Notes: generated from the sequence alone by a model not told the origin. A stretch of DNA of 64,000 nucleotides from an uncultured Candidatus Planktophila sp. (GCA_937975715.1 CALJUA010000030.1:1-64000), one strand, 5' to 3'; positions 38,803 through 48,440 are shown, counted from the first letter of the stretch. Made by a program: numbers and translations.

Positions 38803-39459
38803 TTGGGCATGAGCTACTTCAGTGGCGCTGTCGACCCCGATGATTACGAAGACGGATACCGCGAGGGTTCTCCACGAAAATCCCGAATCAAAATAAATCT
38901 CGCCATTTTCTTTGCAGTATTGCTGGCACTTTCCACCACTTATGCAGCAAATATCACTCTCAATGGTGGGCAGCGCAAAGAGTTTGGCCAGGGTATCTAT
39001 CAGATTAAAGCGTGCGATCAATGGGTTGGAATTGGTTTACAGAGCGCTGCATCACCTAATAACGCATATGTAGGAACTGTTCGCCTCTACGGATTCGATC
39101 CGCGTCTATGTGTAGGACGTGTATTTAAGATTAAATTATTCAAGACCGGCAGCACGACACCTCTTAATTTATATCTCGGCCCTGGTCAGACTTCAGGCAC
39201 CGATACACATACTGCACTCTCTTTGATGGATACCTCCACAACTTACTCATCTTCTGGATATTCTTCCTATGACACCTGGGCCTATGACGCGGTAACTATC
39301 GTTGATAAATGGGGTCGCAATGTCGGATATGACGACGGCTACACATACATTGATTACGACGTTCCGTCTGGTGTCTATAAAATCATGCTCACTTATCCAA
39401 GAGCACTCGTTGCTGAGGTCACCAGCGTCACTATTGAATCGGCGAAATACACAAGTTAA
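38803..39459 (+). CDS. Membrane-anchored hypothetical protein, 218 aa
   Basis: I do not recognise a family. Residues 1–26 are hydrophilic and cytoplasmic (DDYEDGYREGSPRKSRIK), followed by one hydrophobic segment (~29–46, INLAIFFAVLLALSTTYA) that is either an uncleaved anchor or a signal peptide. The remaining ~170 residues are β-rich and Tyr/Ser/Thr-rich with three Cys, apparently one extracellular domain (LYGFDPRLCVGRVFKIKLF, YIDYDVPSGVYKIMLTY). A strong AAAGGGG lies upstream of the ATG. It directly follows the three giant genes, so it may serve the same surface structure, for example as an anchor; this is guesswork from position. Confidence 0.7.
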   Translation: MGMSYFSGAVDPDDYEDGYREGSPRKSRIKINLAIFFAVLLALSTTYAANITLNGGQRKEFGQGIYQIKACDQWVGIGLQSAASPNNAYVGTVRLYGFDPRLCVGRVFKIKLFKTGSTTPLNLYLGPGQTSGTDTHTALSLMDTSTTYSSSGYSSYDTWAYDAVTIVDKWGRNVGYDDGYTYIDYDVPSGVYKIMLTYPRALVAEVTSVTIESAKYTS

Positions 39460-39469
39460 GCTCTCGGCC

Positions 39470-40897
39470 ATGAAGAAGCTACAGAATTTCATCAATGGCC
39501 AGTCAGTTGATTCAAAGTCAGGTGAGACAACAACTCTCATCAATCCTGCAACCGGTCAAGCTTTTGCAACAGCGCCAATTTCCAACGCTGCAGATGTTGA
39601 TGCAGCGATGAAGGCAGCAAGTGATGCATTTGTTGATTGGCGAGATTCGACACCATCAGAGCGTCAACGTGCGCTGCTGAAAATCGCCGATGCGATCGAA
39701 GCACGTGCAGATGAATTTGTAGCGGTTGAATCAGAAAACTGCGGAAAGCCAGTTGGCCTTACTGCTTCTGAAGAAGTCCCACCAATGGTCGATCAAATCC
39801 GCTTCTTCGCAGGCGCTGCTCGTAATTTAGAGGGCAAATCAGCGGGCGAATACATGCGCGGAATGACCTCTTTTATTCGTCGCGAACCAGTGGGTGTTTG
39901 TGCGCAGGTGACTCCATGGAACTACCCAATGATGATGGCGGTGTGGAAGTGGGCTCCTGCGATTGCAGCAGGTAACACTGTTGTCCTCAAGCCTTCTGAT
40001 ACAACTCCTGCATCAACTGTATTGATGGCTCAGGTCATGTCTGAATTTCTTCCAGATGGAGTCATCAACGTTGTCACAGGCGAGCGCGCAACAGGTGCTC
40101 TGCTTGTAGATCACGCAACACCTGCGATGGTTTCCATTACAGGTTCAGTTGCAGCAGGTATGGCTGTAGCAGGTGCGGCATCCAAGTCACTCAAGCGCGT
40201 ACACCTCGAACTCGGTGGCAAGGCGCCAGTAGTTGTCTTCAATGATGCAGATTTGGCTGCAGCTGCAGAAGGCATCGCGATTGCTGGCTTCTTCAACGCA
40301 GGTCAAGATTGCACGGCTGCTACTCGAGTCTTGGTGCAAGAAGCTGTCTATGACGAGATGGTGAAATTGCTTGCAGATCAAGCGACCAACCAGATTGCTA
40401 TGGGAGCGCCGGATCAAGATGTGCTCGTTGGCCCTGTCAATAATGCCAATCAGTTCGAGCGCGTCAATGGCTTTATCTCTCGAGTTCCATCTCATGCCCG
40501 CGTAGTTGCCGGGGGAGCGCCTTCAGGGTTGCCTGGTTACTTCATCGCCCCAACCGTTATTGCCGACCTCAAGCAATCAGATGAGTTGATTCAATCTGAA
40601 ATCTTCGGCCCAGTCATCACGATTCAGAAGTTCAAGGATGAGGCAGAGGCAGTGGCGATGGCCAACGGCGTCGATTACGGCTTGGCCTCATCGGTCTGGA
40701 CCAAGGACCACGGCCGCGCGATGCGGATGGCCAAGGCCTTCGACTTCGGATGCGTCTGGATCAATACCCATATTCCGCTGGTAGCCGAGATGCCTCACGG
40801 TGGATATAAGCGCAGCGGATACGGCAAAGATCTCTCCAGCTACGGCTTCGAGGATTACACCCGAATCAAGCATGTGATGACCAACATCAACGCTTAA
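39470..40897 (+). CDS. patD: Aldehyde dehydrogenase, probable gamma-aminobutyraldehyde dehydrogenase
   Basis: 475 aa from the ATG at 39470 (MKKLQNFINGQSV); the longer frame from 39302 runs through the previous gene and is rejected. It oxidises aldehydes to acids with NAD. The active site is clear: VTPWNYPMMMAVWKWAPA (~150), the Glu in HLELGGKAPVVVF (~247) and nucleophile Cys281 in NAGQDCTAATR. The sequence best fits the PatD group that converts 4-aminobutyraldehyde from putrescine to GABA. The downstream polyamine transporter supports this. Substrate assignment is inferred; the superfamily is certain. Confidence 0.85.
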   Translation: MKKLQNFINGQSVDSKSGETTTLINPATGQAFATAPISNAADVDAAMKAASDAFVDWRDSTPSERQRALLKIADAIEARADEFVAVESENCGKPVGLTASEEVPPMVDQIRFFAGAARNLEGKSAGEYMRGMTSFIRREPVGVCAQVTPWNYPMMMAVWKWAPAIAAGNTVVLKPSDTTPASTVLMAQVMSEFLPDGVINVVTGERATGALLVDHATPAMVSITGSVAAGMAVAGAASKSLKRVHLELGGKAPVVVFNDADLAAAAEGIAIAGFFNAGQDCTAATRVLVQEAVYDEMVKLLADQATNQIAMGAPDQDVLVGPVNNANQFERVNGFISRVPSHARVVAGGAPSGLPGYFIAPTVIADLKQSDELIQSEIFGPVITIQKFKDEAEAVAMANGVDYGLASSVWTKDHGRAMRMAKAFDFGCVWINTHIPLVAEMPHGGYKRSGYGKDLSSYGFEDYTRIKHVMTNINA

Positions 40898-41002
40898 CAC
40901 CGCCAGAATTCCACCTCAAATAAGTTTGGCCTACGGGCCATTGGGTTACATACTTAGCCCTGCAAAACCGTCCCTTGTACCGGCACACAAAAGGAGCCCA
41001 CT

Positions 41003-42175
41003 ATGGCTAAGAAGGCACTCTCACCAGAAGCACGTTCAATTCTCAATTCTCGCGTTTCACGTCGTGCAGTCTTTGCCGGCGCAGGCGCGGTAGCTGGAGC
41101 ATCAGCGCTCGCTGCATGTGGTTCAGGTGGATCAAGCGGAGCATCTGCTGATCAAGTTCGTTGGGCTAACTGGACTCTCTACTTAGATCTCGATGAGTCA
41201 GGTAAGAACTACCCAACTCTTCAGGCATTTGAAAAGAAGTTTGGTATCAAACCTATTTACTCAGAAGATATCAACGACAACGATGAATTTTTCGGCAAGG
41301 TACAAGGACAGCTCAAGCTCGGTGAAGATATTGGTTACGACGTAATCACACCAACAGACTGGATGGCAGCTCGCTTTATCCGTCTTGGTTACACACAGAA
41401 GTTTGACCTCGCGAATATTCCTAATGCAAAGAACATTTTGCCAACACTTGCGCACCCATCATTTGATCCAAATCGCGAATCATCATTGACATACCAGGGC
41501 ATCATGGGTGGTATCGGCTGGAACACAGCGGTAAACCCAAAGGGCATGAAGTCAGTTGATGATCTCTGGACACCACAGAACAAGGGCAAGATCGTTGTTC
41601 TCTCTGAGATGCGCGACACCATCGGTGTCATCCTGCTTTCACAAGGTGTCGATGTCACAAAGGTGACAGAAGATCAGTTTATGAACGCAGTTGATTTCCT
41701 TGCTAAGAAGATCTCTGACGGATGGATTCGCGGAGTAAAGGGCAACGAATATAAGGAAGACCTTATCTCAGGCGATGCAACTGCTGTTATTGCATGGTCT
41801 GGCGATATGTTCCAGCTTTCATCTGAGAACGAAGGCAAGTTCGACTTCGCAATCCCAGAATCAGGCGGAACAATCTCAGGCGATAACTTCCTTATCCCAT
41901 CAACAACAACTGCTGAGGGTAAGAAGAACGCTGAAACACTTATTAACTACTACTACGACCCAGCAGTTGCTGCCGAGGTTGCTGCATACGTCAACTATGT
42001 GACCCCAGTTCAGGGTGCGCAGGCTGAGATGGAGAAGATCGACCCAGCACTTGCAAAGTCTGAGTACATCTTCCCAACTGAGAAGACCATGTCACGTCTC
42101 AATGTATTTAAGGCACTTACACCAGCTGAAGAAGCTTCATGGACTGAAGCATTCCAAAAGGCTGCTGGTAACTAA
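41003..42175 (+). CDS. potD: Polyamine ABC transporter substrate-binding lipoprotein
   Basis: 390 aa. The N-terminus has a twin-arginine type signal (VSRRAVFAGAGAVAGASA) ending in the lipobox LAAC, with Cys39 as the lipid-modified residue; the mature protein would sit on the outer face of the membrane. The body is a PotD/PotF-type periplasmic-binding fold (WANWTLYLDLDESGKNYPTL, GYDVITPTDWMAARFI, TPVQGAQAEM). AAAAGGAG precedes the ATG. The 105-nt gap before it contains TGGCC/GGCCA with a 4-nt loop near 40930. It binds spermidine or putrescine and hands it to PotBC. Confidence 0.9.
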   Translation: MAKKALSPEARSILNSRVSRRAVFAGAGAVAGASALAACGSGGSSGASADQVRWANWTLYLDLDESGKNYPTLQAFEKKFGIKPIYSEDINDNDEFFGKVQGQLKLGEDIGYDVITPTDWMAARFIRLGYTQKFDLANIPNAKNILPTLAHPSFDPNRESSLTYQGIMGGIGWNTAVNPKGMKSVDDLWTPQNKGKIVVLSEMRDTIGVILLSQGVDVTKVTEDQFMNAVDFLAKKISDGWIRGVKGNEYKEDLISGDATAVIAWSGDMFQLSSENEGKFDFAIPESGGTISGDNFLIPSTTTAEGKKNAETLINYYYDPAVAAEVAAYVNYVTPVQGAQAEMEKIDPALAKSEYIFPTEKTMSRLNVFKALTPAEEASWTEAFQKAAGN

Positions 42176-42176
42176 G

Positions 42177-43328
42177 TTGGCAGGTATCTCTTCAGCGCGC
42201 GGCGACCTACGTCTTACAAACGTCACAAAGTCTTACGGTGATTTCACCGCAGTTAATGATCTTTCATTAACGATTCCAGAAGGTTCGTTCTTTGCATTAC
42301 TAGGACCATCCGGTTGCGGAAAGACCACCACTTTGCGAATGGTCGCCGGCCTTGAAGAGCCAACTACGGGAACAATCTCGCTCGGTGGCACCGATATCAC
42401 TTACACAAAGCCATATCAGCGCCCCATCAATACTGTCTTCCAGAACTACGCGCTCTTTCCTCACTTAACAATCTTTGAAAACATCGCATTCGGTTTGCGC
42501 CGTCGCGGTATTAAAGATGTTAAAGAGCAGGTTGAAAAGGCGCTCGATCTCGTAGAGCTTTCACATCTCTCTGGTCGCAAGCCGACACAGCTTTCAGGTG
42601 GACAACAGCAGCGCATCGCGCTTGCCCGCGCAATTGTTAATCGCCCTGCCTTGTTGCTTCTCGATGAGCCATTGGGCGCACTTGATCTTAAGTTGCGCCG
42701 TCAGATGCAGATTGAACTCAAGTGGATTCAGAAAGAAGTGGGTCTCACATTCGTTCACGTGACACACGATCAGGAAGAAGCCATGACAATGGCAGACACC
42801 ATCGCTGTCATGAACGAGGGAGAGATCGAACAACTCGGTTCTCCTGCTGATTTGTATGACAATCCAAAGACAGCATTTGTTGCTAACTTCCTTGGTCAGT
42901 CAAACCTCATTAAGGGCACCATCACAGGCAACGATGGCGATAACCACATCGTTGACTTGTTCGGCCAGAAAATCTCATTGGCGAAGAACCGTTCACATGC
43001 GGTCGATAACTCAATCTTTGCCGGTATCCGCCCAGAGAAGTTCCGTATTTCACGTCTTGCAACATCAACCTCAGGCAATATCTTGACTGGCGGAAAGATC
43101 GAAGATGTTTCCTATATCGGCGTCTCTACCCAGTATCAGGTATTGATGCCATGGGGACAAGAGCTCATGGTCTTCGAACAAAACGATGATGGAGTTGCTC
43201 CATTTAGCGTTGGTGAAGATGTCAATATCTCTTGGGAACCGGGATTCACATTCGCTCTTCGCGGAGATGAAGATGCTGAAGCAGGCATGGAAGTCGAACC
43301 AGAAGAGATTCCAGAAGACGATGAGTAA
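42177..43328 (+). CDS. potA: Polyamine ABC transporter ATP-binding protein
   Basis: 383 aa from the TTG at 42177, one base after the potD stop; the longer frame beginning at 42015 lies within potD and is rejected. ATPase motifs: Walker A GPSGCGKTTTLRMVAG (~43), Q-loop NTVFQNYALFPHLT (~83), signature LSGGQQQRIALARAI (~140), Walker B LLLLDEPLGALDLKLR (~160), switch His VHVTHDQEEAMTMAD. The C-terminal ~120 residues form the TOBE regulatory domain (IFAGIRPEKFRI). The acidic tail (EPEEIPEDDE) overlaps potB by 8 nt. Energises polyamine import. Confidence 0.94.
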   Translation: MAGISSARGDLRLTNVTKSYGDFTAVNDLSLTIPEGSFFALLGPSGCGKTTTLRMVAGLEEPTTGTISLGGTDITYTKPYQRPINTVFQNYALFPHLTIFENIAFGLRRRGIKDVKEQVEKALDLVELSHLSGRKPTQLSGGQQQRIALARAIVNRPALLLLDEPLGALDLKLRRQMQIELKWIQKEVGLTFVHVTHDQEEAMTMADTIAVMNEGEIEQLGSPADLYDNPKTAFVANFLGQSNLIKGTITGNDGDNHIVDLFGQKISLAKNRSHAVDNSIFAGIRPEKFRISRLATSTSGNILTGGKIEDVSYIGVSTQYQVLMPWGQELMVFEQNDDGVAPFSVGEDVNISWEPGFTFALRGDEDAEAGMEVEPEEIPEDDE

Positions 43329-44184
43329 GTCAGGCATCTCTAGCCCTCGTACTCCGTATCTACTCCTGCTCCCAGGAATAGCTTTTCTCTTTACCTTCTT
43401 TATCTGGCCTATCGCCAACCTCGCGCAGACATCTACCCAGACACCGATTGTTGGGGGAGATACAGGCGAGTACGAACAGACACTTCGCTGGGCAAATTAC
43501 ATCGATGCCTTTGTTGAGAACAAGGAGCAGTTCGGCCGCTCATTTCTCTATGCAGCTCTTGCGACGATCATTGCCCTAGCAATTGCCTACCCGTTGGCAT
43601 ATGCGATTGCATTTAAAGCAGGCAAATTTAAGAACGTCTTACTTGTTCTGGTGGTTGCACCGTTCTTTACATCTTTCTTGCTCCGTACGATTGCATGGAA
43701 GCAGATTCTTGGCGAGCAAGGATTTGTCGTGCCATTCCTTCGAGATTTGCACATCATCGCGCCGAGCACGACGCTGACTTCATCGGCATTCGCAGTCGTT
43801 GCAGGTATGACTTATAACTTCTTGCCATTTATGACTTTGCCGCTCTATGCATCCATCGATCGCATCGATCCACGCACCCTCGAAGCATCTGGCGACTTGT
43901 ATGCAAACGGCCTGACAACTTTCCGCAAGGTAACTCTGCCGCTCTCAATGCCAGGTGTTGTCGCCGGAACACTTCTTACCTTTATTCCAGCAGCTGGCGA
44001 TTACGTCAACGCAGCTATCTTGGGCAGCCCAGAGACAAAGATGATTGGTAACGTCATCGAGTCTCGCTTCTTTAAGATTGTCGATTACCCAACTGCTGCA
44101 GCGCTTTCATTCACCTTGATGGCAGCGATTTTGGTTCTCGTTACTGTTTACATTCGCAAAGCTGGAACAGAGGAACTCGTATGA
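43321..44184 (+). CDS. potB: Polyamine ABC transporter permease 1
   Basis: 287 aa from the ATG at 43321, overlapping the potA stop; the longer frame from 43186 is rejected because the true N-terminus runs into TM1 (LLLLPGIAFLFTFFIWP). It has six transmembrane segments and the cytoplasmic EAA loop DPRTLEASGDLYANGLTTFR, which docks onto PotA, near residue 183. Its stop overlaps potC (ATGA). Confidence 0.93.
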   Translation: MSKSGISSPRTPYLLLLPGIAFLFTFFIWPIANLAQTSTQTPIVGGDTGEYEQTLRWANYIDAFVENKEQFGRSFLYAALATIIALAIAYPLAYAIAFKAGKFKNVLLVLVVAPFFTSFLLRTIAWKQILGEQGFVVPFLRDLHIIAPSTTLTSSAFAVVAGMTYNFLPFMTLPLYASIDRIDPRTLEASGDLYANGLTTFRKVTLPLSMPGVVAGTLLTFIPAAGDYVNAAILGSPETKMIGNVIESRFFKIVDYPTAAALSFTLMAAILVLVTVYIRKAGTEELV

Positions 44185-44975
44185 GAAAAGTATCTCGCTG
44201 GTTCCAGCGCAACCTCATCCGCATCTATGCGGCAGTTGCATTTGCTTACCTGCTTGTCCCAATCGCTTACACGGTTGCCTTCTCATTTAACGATGGCGGC
44301 AAGTCCAACCTGATTTGGAAAGGCTTTACTCTCGATAACTGGATGAACCCATGCGGTGCACCAGAAGTCTGTACTGCACTCGGAAACTCAATCAAGATTG
44401 GTTTCCTTGCAACTCTCTTCTCAACAATTCTCGGCACGATGATTGCCTTTGCAATCGGTCGCCATAAGTTCCGCGGTCGTTCCACCACCAACCTTTTGAT
44501 CTTCCTGCCGATGGCGACACCTGAAATCGTTCTCGGTGCGTCAATGCTCTCGCTCTTCTTGACGCTCAAAGTAAATCCAGGTTTCTGGCCAACAGTGATC
44601 GCACACGTAATGTTCTGTATCTCATTCGTTGTAGTTACCGTTAAGGCACGTATTGCTTCATTGGATCCGCGTCTCGAGCAAGCAGCGATGGATTTATATG
44701 CCAATGAAGTTGAGACTTTCCGCCGAGTGACTCTGCCACTAGTGGCTCCTGGTATCGCAGGCGCTGCACTTCTTGCGTTTAGCCTCTCATTCGATGACTT
44801 CATCATTACCAACTTCAACTCAGGCACCATGACAACTTTCCCTAAGTTTGTTTATGTCTCTGCTGCCCGCGGAATCCCAGCGCAGGCAAATGTCATTGGA
44901 TCTGCGATGTTTATCATCGCACTTGCTGTTGTCATTCTCGGACAGATCGTGGGACGTAAGCGCGCAGTTAAATGA
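44181..44975 (+). CDS. potC: Polyamine ABC transporter permease 2
   Basis: 264 aa, six transmembrane segments. The EAA-loop motif lies at DPRLEQAAMDLYANEVETFR (~160–180). The first segment is VAFAYLLVPIAYTVAFSF, followed by an external loop with two Cys (NPCGAPEVCTAL). ATGA overlaps join it to potB on one side and to dxr on the other, so the transporter and the isoprenoid genes share a message. Confidence 0.93.
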   Translation: MRKVSRWFQRNLIRIYAAVAFAYLLVPIAYTVAFSFNDGGKSNLIWKGFTLDNWMNPCGAPEVCTALGNSIKIGFLATLFSTILGTMIAFAIGRHKFRGRSTTNLLIFLPMATPEIVLGASMLSLFLTLKVNPGFWPTVIAHVMFCISFVVVTVKARIASLDPRLEQAAMDLYANEVETFRRVTLPLVAPGIAGAALLAFSLSFDDFIITNFNSGTMTTFPKFVYVSAARGIPAQANVIGSAMFIIALAVVILGQIVGRKRAVK

Positions 44976-46120
44976 AGCGTCGCCTTGTAATCCTCGGTTC
45001 CACTGGCTCTATTGGGGTCCAGGCTCTCGAAATCGTTGACGCAAATCCAGGTCTCTTTGAGATAGCCGCTATTACTGCAGCTGGAACTAATCCTGACGTT
45101 TTGATTGCACAGGCAAAGAAATACAAGGTTGGCACTGTCGGGGTTATCAAGAACGCCGATGTTATTAAGGCAGCCCTCCCTGGCGTCACAGTTATTGACG
45201 GGCCTAATGCATCTACCGAGATTGCTGCAATGTCATGCGATGTTGTTCTCAATGCAATTACCGGTTCAATTGGCCTTGCGCCAACGCTTGCTGCAATTAA
45301 GGCTGGAAATCAATTAGCGCTTGCAAATAAAGAATCTCTGGTTGCTGGTGGAGAGCTCGTCATGCCACTTGCGAAAGAGAATCAAATCTTGCCTGTTGAT
45401 TCAGAGCACTCTGCAATCTGGCAGTGCTTGCAGGGCAACAAGGCTGCAGATATTGCAAAGCTGGTGCTCACTGCAAGCGGAGGCCCTTTCCGTGATCGCG
45501 AAGATTTATCTGGTGTTACATTGGATGAAGCGCTTGCTCATCCGACATGGGCAATGGGTCCAGTTGTCACGATTAATTCTGCAACGCTGATGAACAAGGG
45601 CCTCGAAATCATTGAAGCCCACCATCTCTTCAACCTGCCGTACTCTCAGATTGATGCAGTTATTCATCCTCAGTCCGTGGTGCATTCAATGGTCGAATAT
45701 AAAGACGGTTCAACAATTGCACAGGCGTCGCCTCCCAATATGAAGGGGCCAATTGCACTTGCTATTAACTTCCCGCATCGCACGGCGGAGGCAACCAAGC
45801 CAATTGATTGGGCGAAGTCATCAACCTGGAACTTTGCACCAATCGACGAGATTAAGTTTCCTGCTGTCGCACTTGCTCGTCACTGCGGCACAGTTGGGGG
45901 AGCGCTTCCTGCGATCTTTAATGCAGCAAATGAGGTTGTCGTGGAGGCCTTTATGCAGGGCAAGATGAAGTTTGTAGAGATTATTCCGACCGTTGAGGCG
46001 ATTGTTGCCCACTATGAGAAGAGCTCAATTCCAACCCTCAGAGATCTCTCAGATGTCAGTGCTATAGAAGAGGATGCACGTAAGGCAACTTCAGCCCATT
46101 TAGCAAAGGTAGCTTCGTAA
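44972..46120 (+). CDS. dxr: 1-deoxy-D-xylulose 5-phosphate reductoisomerase
   Basis: 382 aa. Second step of the MEP isoprenoid pathway, NADPH and Mg/Mn dependent. The NADPH motif LGSTGSIGVQALEIV opens the protein, LANKESLVAGGELVMP follows near 115, the metal site PVDSEHSAIWQCLQG near 138, and MNKGLEIIEAHHLF near 204. Its stop shares one base with the rseP start. Downstream ispG belongs to the same pathway. Confidence 0.97.
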   Translation: MKRRLVILGSTGSIGVQALEIVDANPGLFEIAAITAAGTNPDVLIAQAKKYKVGTVGVIKNADVIKAALPGVTVIDGPNASTEIAAMSCDVVLNAITGSIGLAPTLAAIKAGNQLALANKESLVAGGELVMPLAKENQILPVDSEHSAIWQCLQGNKAADIAKLVLTASGGPFRDREDLSGVTLDEALAHPTWAMGPVVTINSATLMNKGLEIIEAHHLFNLPYSQIDAVIHPQSVVHSMVEYKDGSTIAQASPPNMKGPIALAINFPHRTAEATKPIDWAKSSTWNFAPIDEIKFPAVALARHCGTVGGALPAIFNAANEVVVEAFMQGKMKFVEIIPTVEAIVAHYEKSSIPTLRDLSDVSAIEEDARKATSAHLAKVAS

Positions 46121-47259
46121 TGGAGATTTTCGGCATCATCGCATTTGTTCTCGCTCTTCTGACTTCGGTCATGTTCCACGAGCTCGGACACTTTCTGACA
46201 GCACGTAAATTTGGAATGCGAGTGTCAGAATTCTTTGTTGGCTTTGGAAGGCGCGTCTGGTCCATAACACGCGGCGAGACCGAGTACGGAATCAAAGCTA
46301 TTCCTGCAGGCGGGTATTGCCGCATTGAAGGCATGACTCCTACTGATGTAATGCCTGATGGTGAAGACAATCGAGCTTTCGTGAAAGCTTCATCTGCTAA
46401 GAAACTCATTGTTCTCGGAGCAGGATCAACTGCACACTTTATCCTCGGCTTCCTATTAATTTTTTCAATCTTCTTCGCAGTGGGTTACACAACGCTTACT
46501 CCCAATATCGCTCAGGTCGGCGAAAAGTCTGTTGCCCAAGCTGCAGGATTTAAGGCAGGGGATGAGATTCTCTCTATTAATGGCAACCCCGTTGAAAACT
46601 GGTCTGTAGACGCAAAACAAATTGCTAATTCGCAAGGTAAAGAACTTCGCTTTGAAATTCTTCGCAACGGCGAAAAGATCATCATTACTGCAGCACCTAC
46701 ATATAACGAAGAGGCAAAGCGCTACATCCTTGGTGTGGTTACCGCACTCGGTACCGAGCGCGATGGCTTCCTTGAATCCGGTAGCCAAGCCGGACGCGCA
46801 ACCTGGTTCCTTACAAAGGAATCAGTGAAATCTCTGATTGCCCTACCAAGCAAAGTTCCGCAACTTTTCCGCCAGACCTTCATGAATGAAGATCGCGATC
46901 CCAACGGATTAGTTGGAGTCGTAGGCGCAGCTCGCGTATCAGGTGAAGCAGTGGGTAGCGATAAGCTCAACGGAAATGAACGTCTGACGACTTTCATCTT
47001 GCTCGTTGCTAGCCTCAATATTTTCGTTGGAATCTTCAACTTGTTGCCAATACTTCCGCTCGATGGCGGACATATGGCGGTAGCGATTGCAGATGAGATT
47101 CGTGCATTCTTTGCACGCCTTCGCAAGAAGCCTCGACCAGCTCCTATTGATGTGAATGTCCTAACACCAATTACTGGGGTGGTTGTAATTCTGCTGGGAA
47201 TCCTCACCGTCCTTCTGGTGATCGCCGACATCATCAATCCCGTCTCGCTCAATCTTTAA
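46120..47259 (+). CDS. rseP: Site-2 protease family zinc metalloprotease (RseP-type)
   Basis: 379 aa, an intramembrane protease. The zinc motif HELGH (MFHELGHFLTARKFG, ~20) is in the first membrane segment, a PDZ domain spans ~125–205 (AAGFKAGDEILSINGNPVEN), and the second active-site motif LPLDGGHMAVA is near 312. About four transmembrane segments. It releases membrane-bound anti-sigma factors or clears signal-peptide remnants; the substrate is unknown here. Position between dxr and ispG is the conserved one. Confidence 0.95.
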   Translation: MEIFGIIAFVLALLTSVMFHELGHFLTARKFGMRVSEFFVGFGRRVWSITRGETEYGIKAIPAGGYCRIEGMTPTDVMPDGEDNRAFVKASSAKKLIVLGAGSTAHFILGFLLIFSIFFAVGYTTLTPNIAQVGEKSVAQAAGFKAGDEILSINGNPVENWSVDAKQIANSQGKELRFEILRNGEKIIITAAPTYNEEAKRYILGVVTALGTERDGFLESGSQAGRATWFLTKESVKSLIALPSKVPQLFRQTFMNEDRDPNGLVGVVGAARVSGEAVGSDKLNGNERLTTFILLVASLNIFVGIFNLLPILPLDGGHMAVAIADEIRAFFARLRKKPRPAPIDVNVLTPITGVVVILLGILTVLLVIADIINPVSLNL

Positions 47260-47280
47260 TTATCAGGCAGAATACGCAGC

Positions 47281-48432
47281 ATGGTTGATCTAGGAATTCC
47301 AAGCGCCCCTCTTAAGCCACTTGCTCCACGTCGCAAGACAAAGCAGCTCATGGTTGGCAATGTAGGCGTTGGTTCTGATTCACCGGTCAGCGTTCAATCA
47401 ATGTGTACGACTCTGACATCTGATGTCAACGCGACCCTGCAGCAGATTGCCGAGCTCACAGCATCTGGTTGCCAGATTGTGCGCGTTGCTGTTCCTTCAC
47501 AAGATGATGCAGATGCTCTCAAGCACATTGCAAAGAAGTCACAGATTCCTGTGATTGCAGATATTCACTTTCAGCCAAAGTACATCTTCGCTGCAATTGA
47601 TGCAGGGTGTGCAGCGGTTCGTGTAAACCCTGGAAACATCAAGCAATTTGATGACAAAGTTAAGGAAGTTGCAAAGGCTGCAGGGGATGCCGGCATTCCA
47701 ATCCGTATCGGAGTCAACGCTGGTTCACTCGATCCTCGACTGCTTGCAAAGTACGGCAAGGCAACGCCAGAAGCTTTGGCCGAATCTGCGCTCTGGGAAG
47801 CATCACTCTTTGAAGAGCATGGTTTTAGCAATATCAAGATTTCAGTGAAGCATCACGATCCCGTGACCATGGTCAACGCATATCGCCTGCTTGCAGCAAA
47901 GTGCGATTACCCACTACACCTCGGCGTGACAGAGGCAGGTCCGATTTTTCAAGGCACAATCAAATCTGCGACAGCATTCGGCATTCTTCTCTCAGAAGGT
48001 ATCGGCGACACAATTCGTGTATCTCTTTCAGCGCCACCAGTTGAAGAGGTAAAGGTCGGTATCTCAATTCTCGAATCTCTCAACTTGCGTCAACGTAAGC
48101 TCGAGATCGTTTCTTGTCCTTCATGCGGTCGCGCACAGGTAGATGTCTATACATTGGCCGAGAAGGTGCAGGCAGGTTTGCAGGGAATGACAGTTCCATT
48201 GCGCGTTGCCGTTATGGGTTGCGTTGTTAACGGTCCTGGCGAAGCACGCGAGGCAGATCTCGGTGTTGCATCAGGTAACGGTAAGGGTCAGATCTTTGTA
48301 AAGGGCGAAGTCATCAAGACTGTTCCTGAGGCGCAGATTGTTGAGACTCTTATTGAAGAGGCGATGCGTCTTGCTGAGGAAATGGAAGCTGCTGGTGTTC
48401 CTTCCGGCGAACCTTCCGTCGTAACTTCTTAA
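47281..48432 (+). CDS. ispG: 4-hydroxy-3-methylbut-2-enyl diphosphate synthase
   Basis: 383 aa. Penultimate MEP-pathway enzyme with a [4Fe-4S] cluster. Cluster ligands are in [12 protein letters not shown] (~280) and [16 protein letters not shown] (~317). The TIM-barrel start [17 protein letters not shown] is typical. CAGAAT 7 nt before the ATG could be the -10 of a leaderless promoter, though no -35 is clear. Confidence 0.97.
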   Translation: MVDLGIPSAPLKPLAPRRKTKQLMVGNVGVGSDSPVSVQSMCTTLTSDVNATLQQIAELTASGCQIVRVAVPSQDDADALKHIAKKSQIPVIADIHFQPKYIFAAIDAGCAAVRVNPGNIKQFDDKVKEVAKAAGDAGIPIRIGVNAGSLDPRLLAKYGKATPEALAESALWEASLFEEHGFSNIKISVKHHDPVTMVNAYRLLAAKCDYPLHLGVTEAGPIFQGTIKSATAFGILLSEGIGDTIRVSLSAPPVEEVKVGISILESLNLRQRKLEIVSCPSCGRAQVDVYTLAEKVQAGLQGMTVPLRVAVMGCVVNGPGEAREADLGVASGNGKGQIFVKGEVIKTVPEAQIVETLIEEAMRLAEEMEAAGVPSGEPSVVTS

Positions 48433-48440
48433 TCACACGG

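Noticed and set aside
22170..39460. Surface-protein cassette as a transposon or prophage
   Set aside because: No transposase, integrase, terminal repeats or phage structural genes are visible at either edge.
39302..39469. N-terminal extension of the aldehyde dehydrogenase
   Set aside because: It overlaps the preceding gene out of frame and has no family similarity; the family start MKKLQNFINGQSV is at 39470.
40920..40945. TGGCC/GGCCA hairpin before potD as a terminator
   Set aside because: Only five base pairs and no T-run; too weak to call.
42015..42176. N-terminal extension of potA
   Set aside because: The stretch is the potD gene read in another frame; ABC homology begins just after the TTG at 42177.
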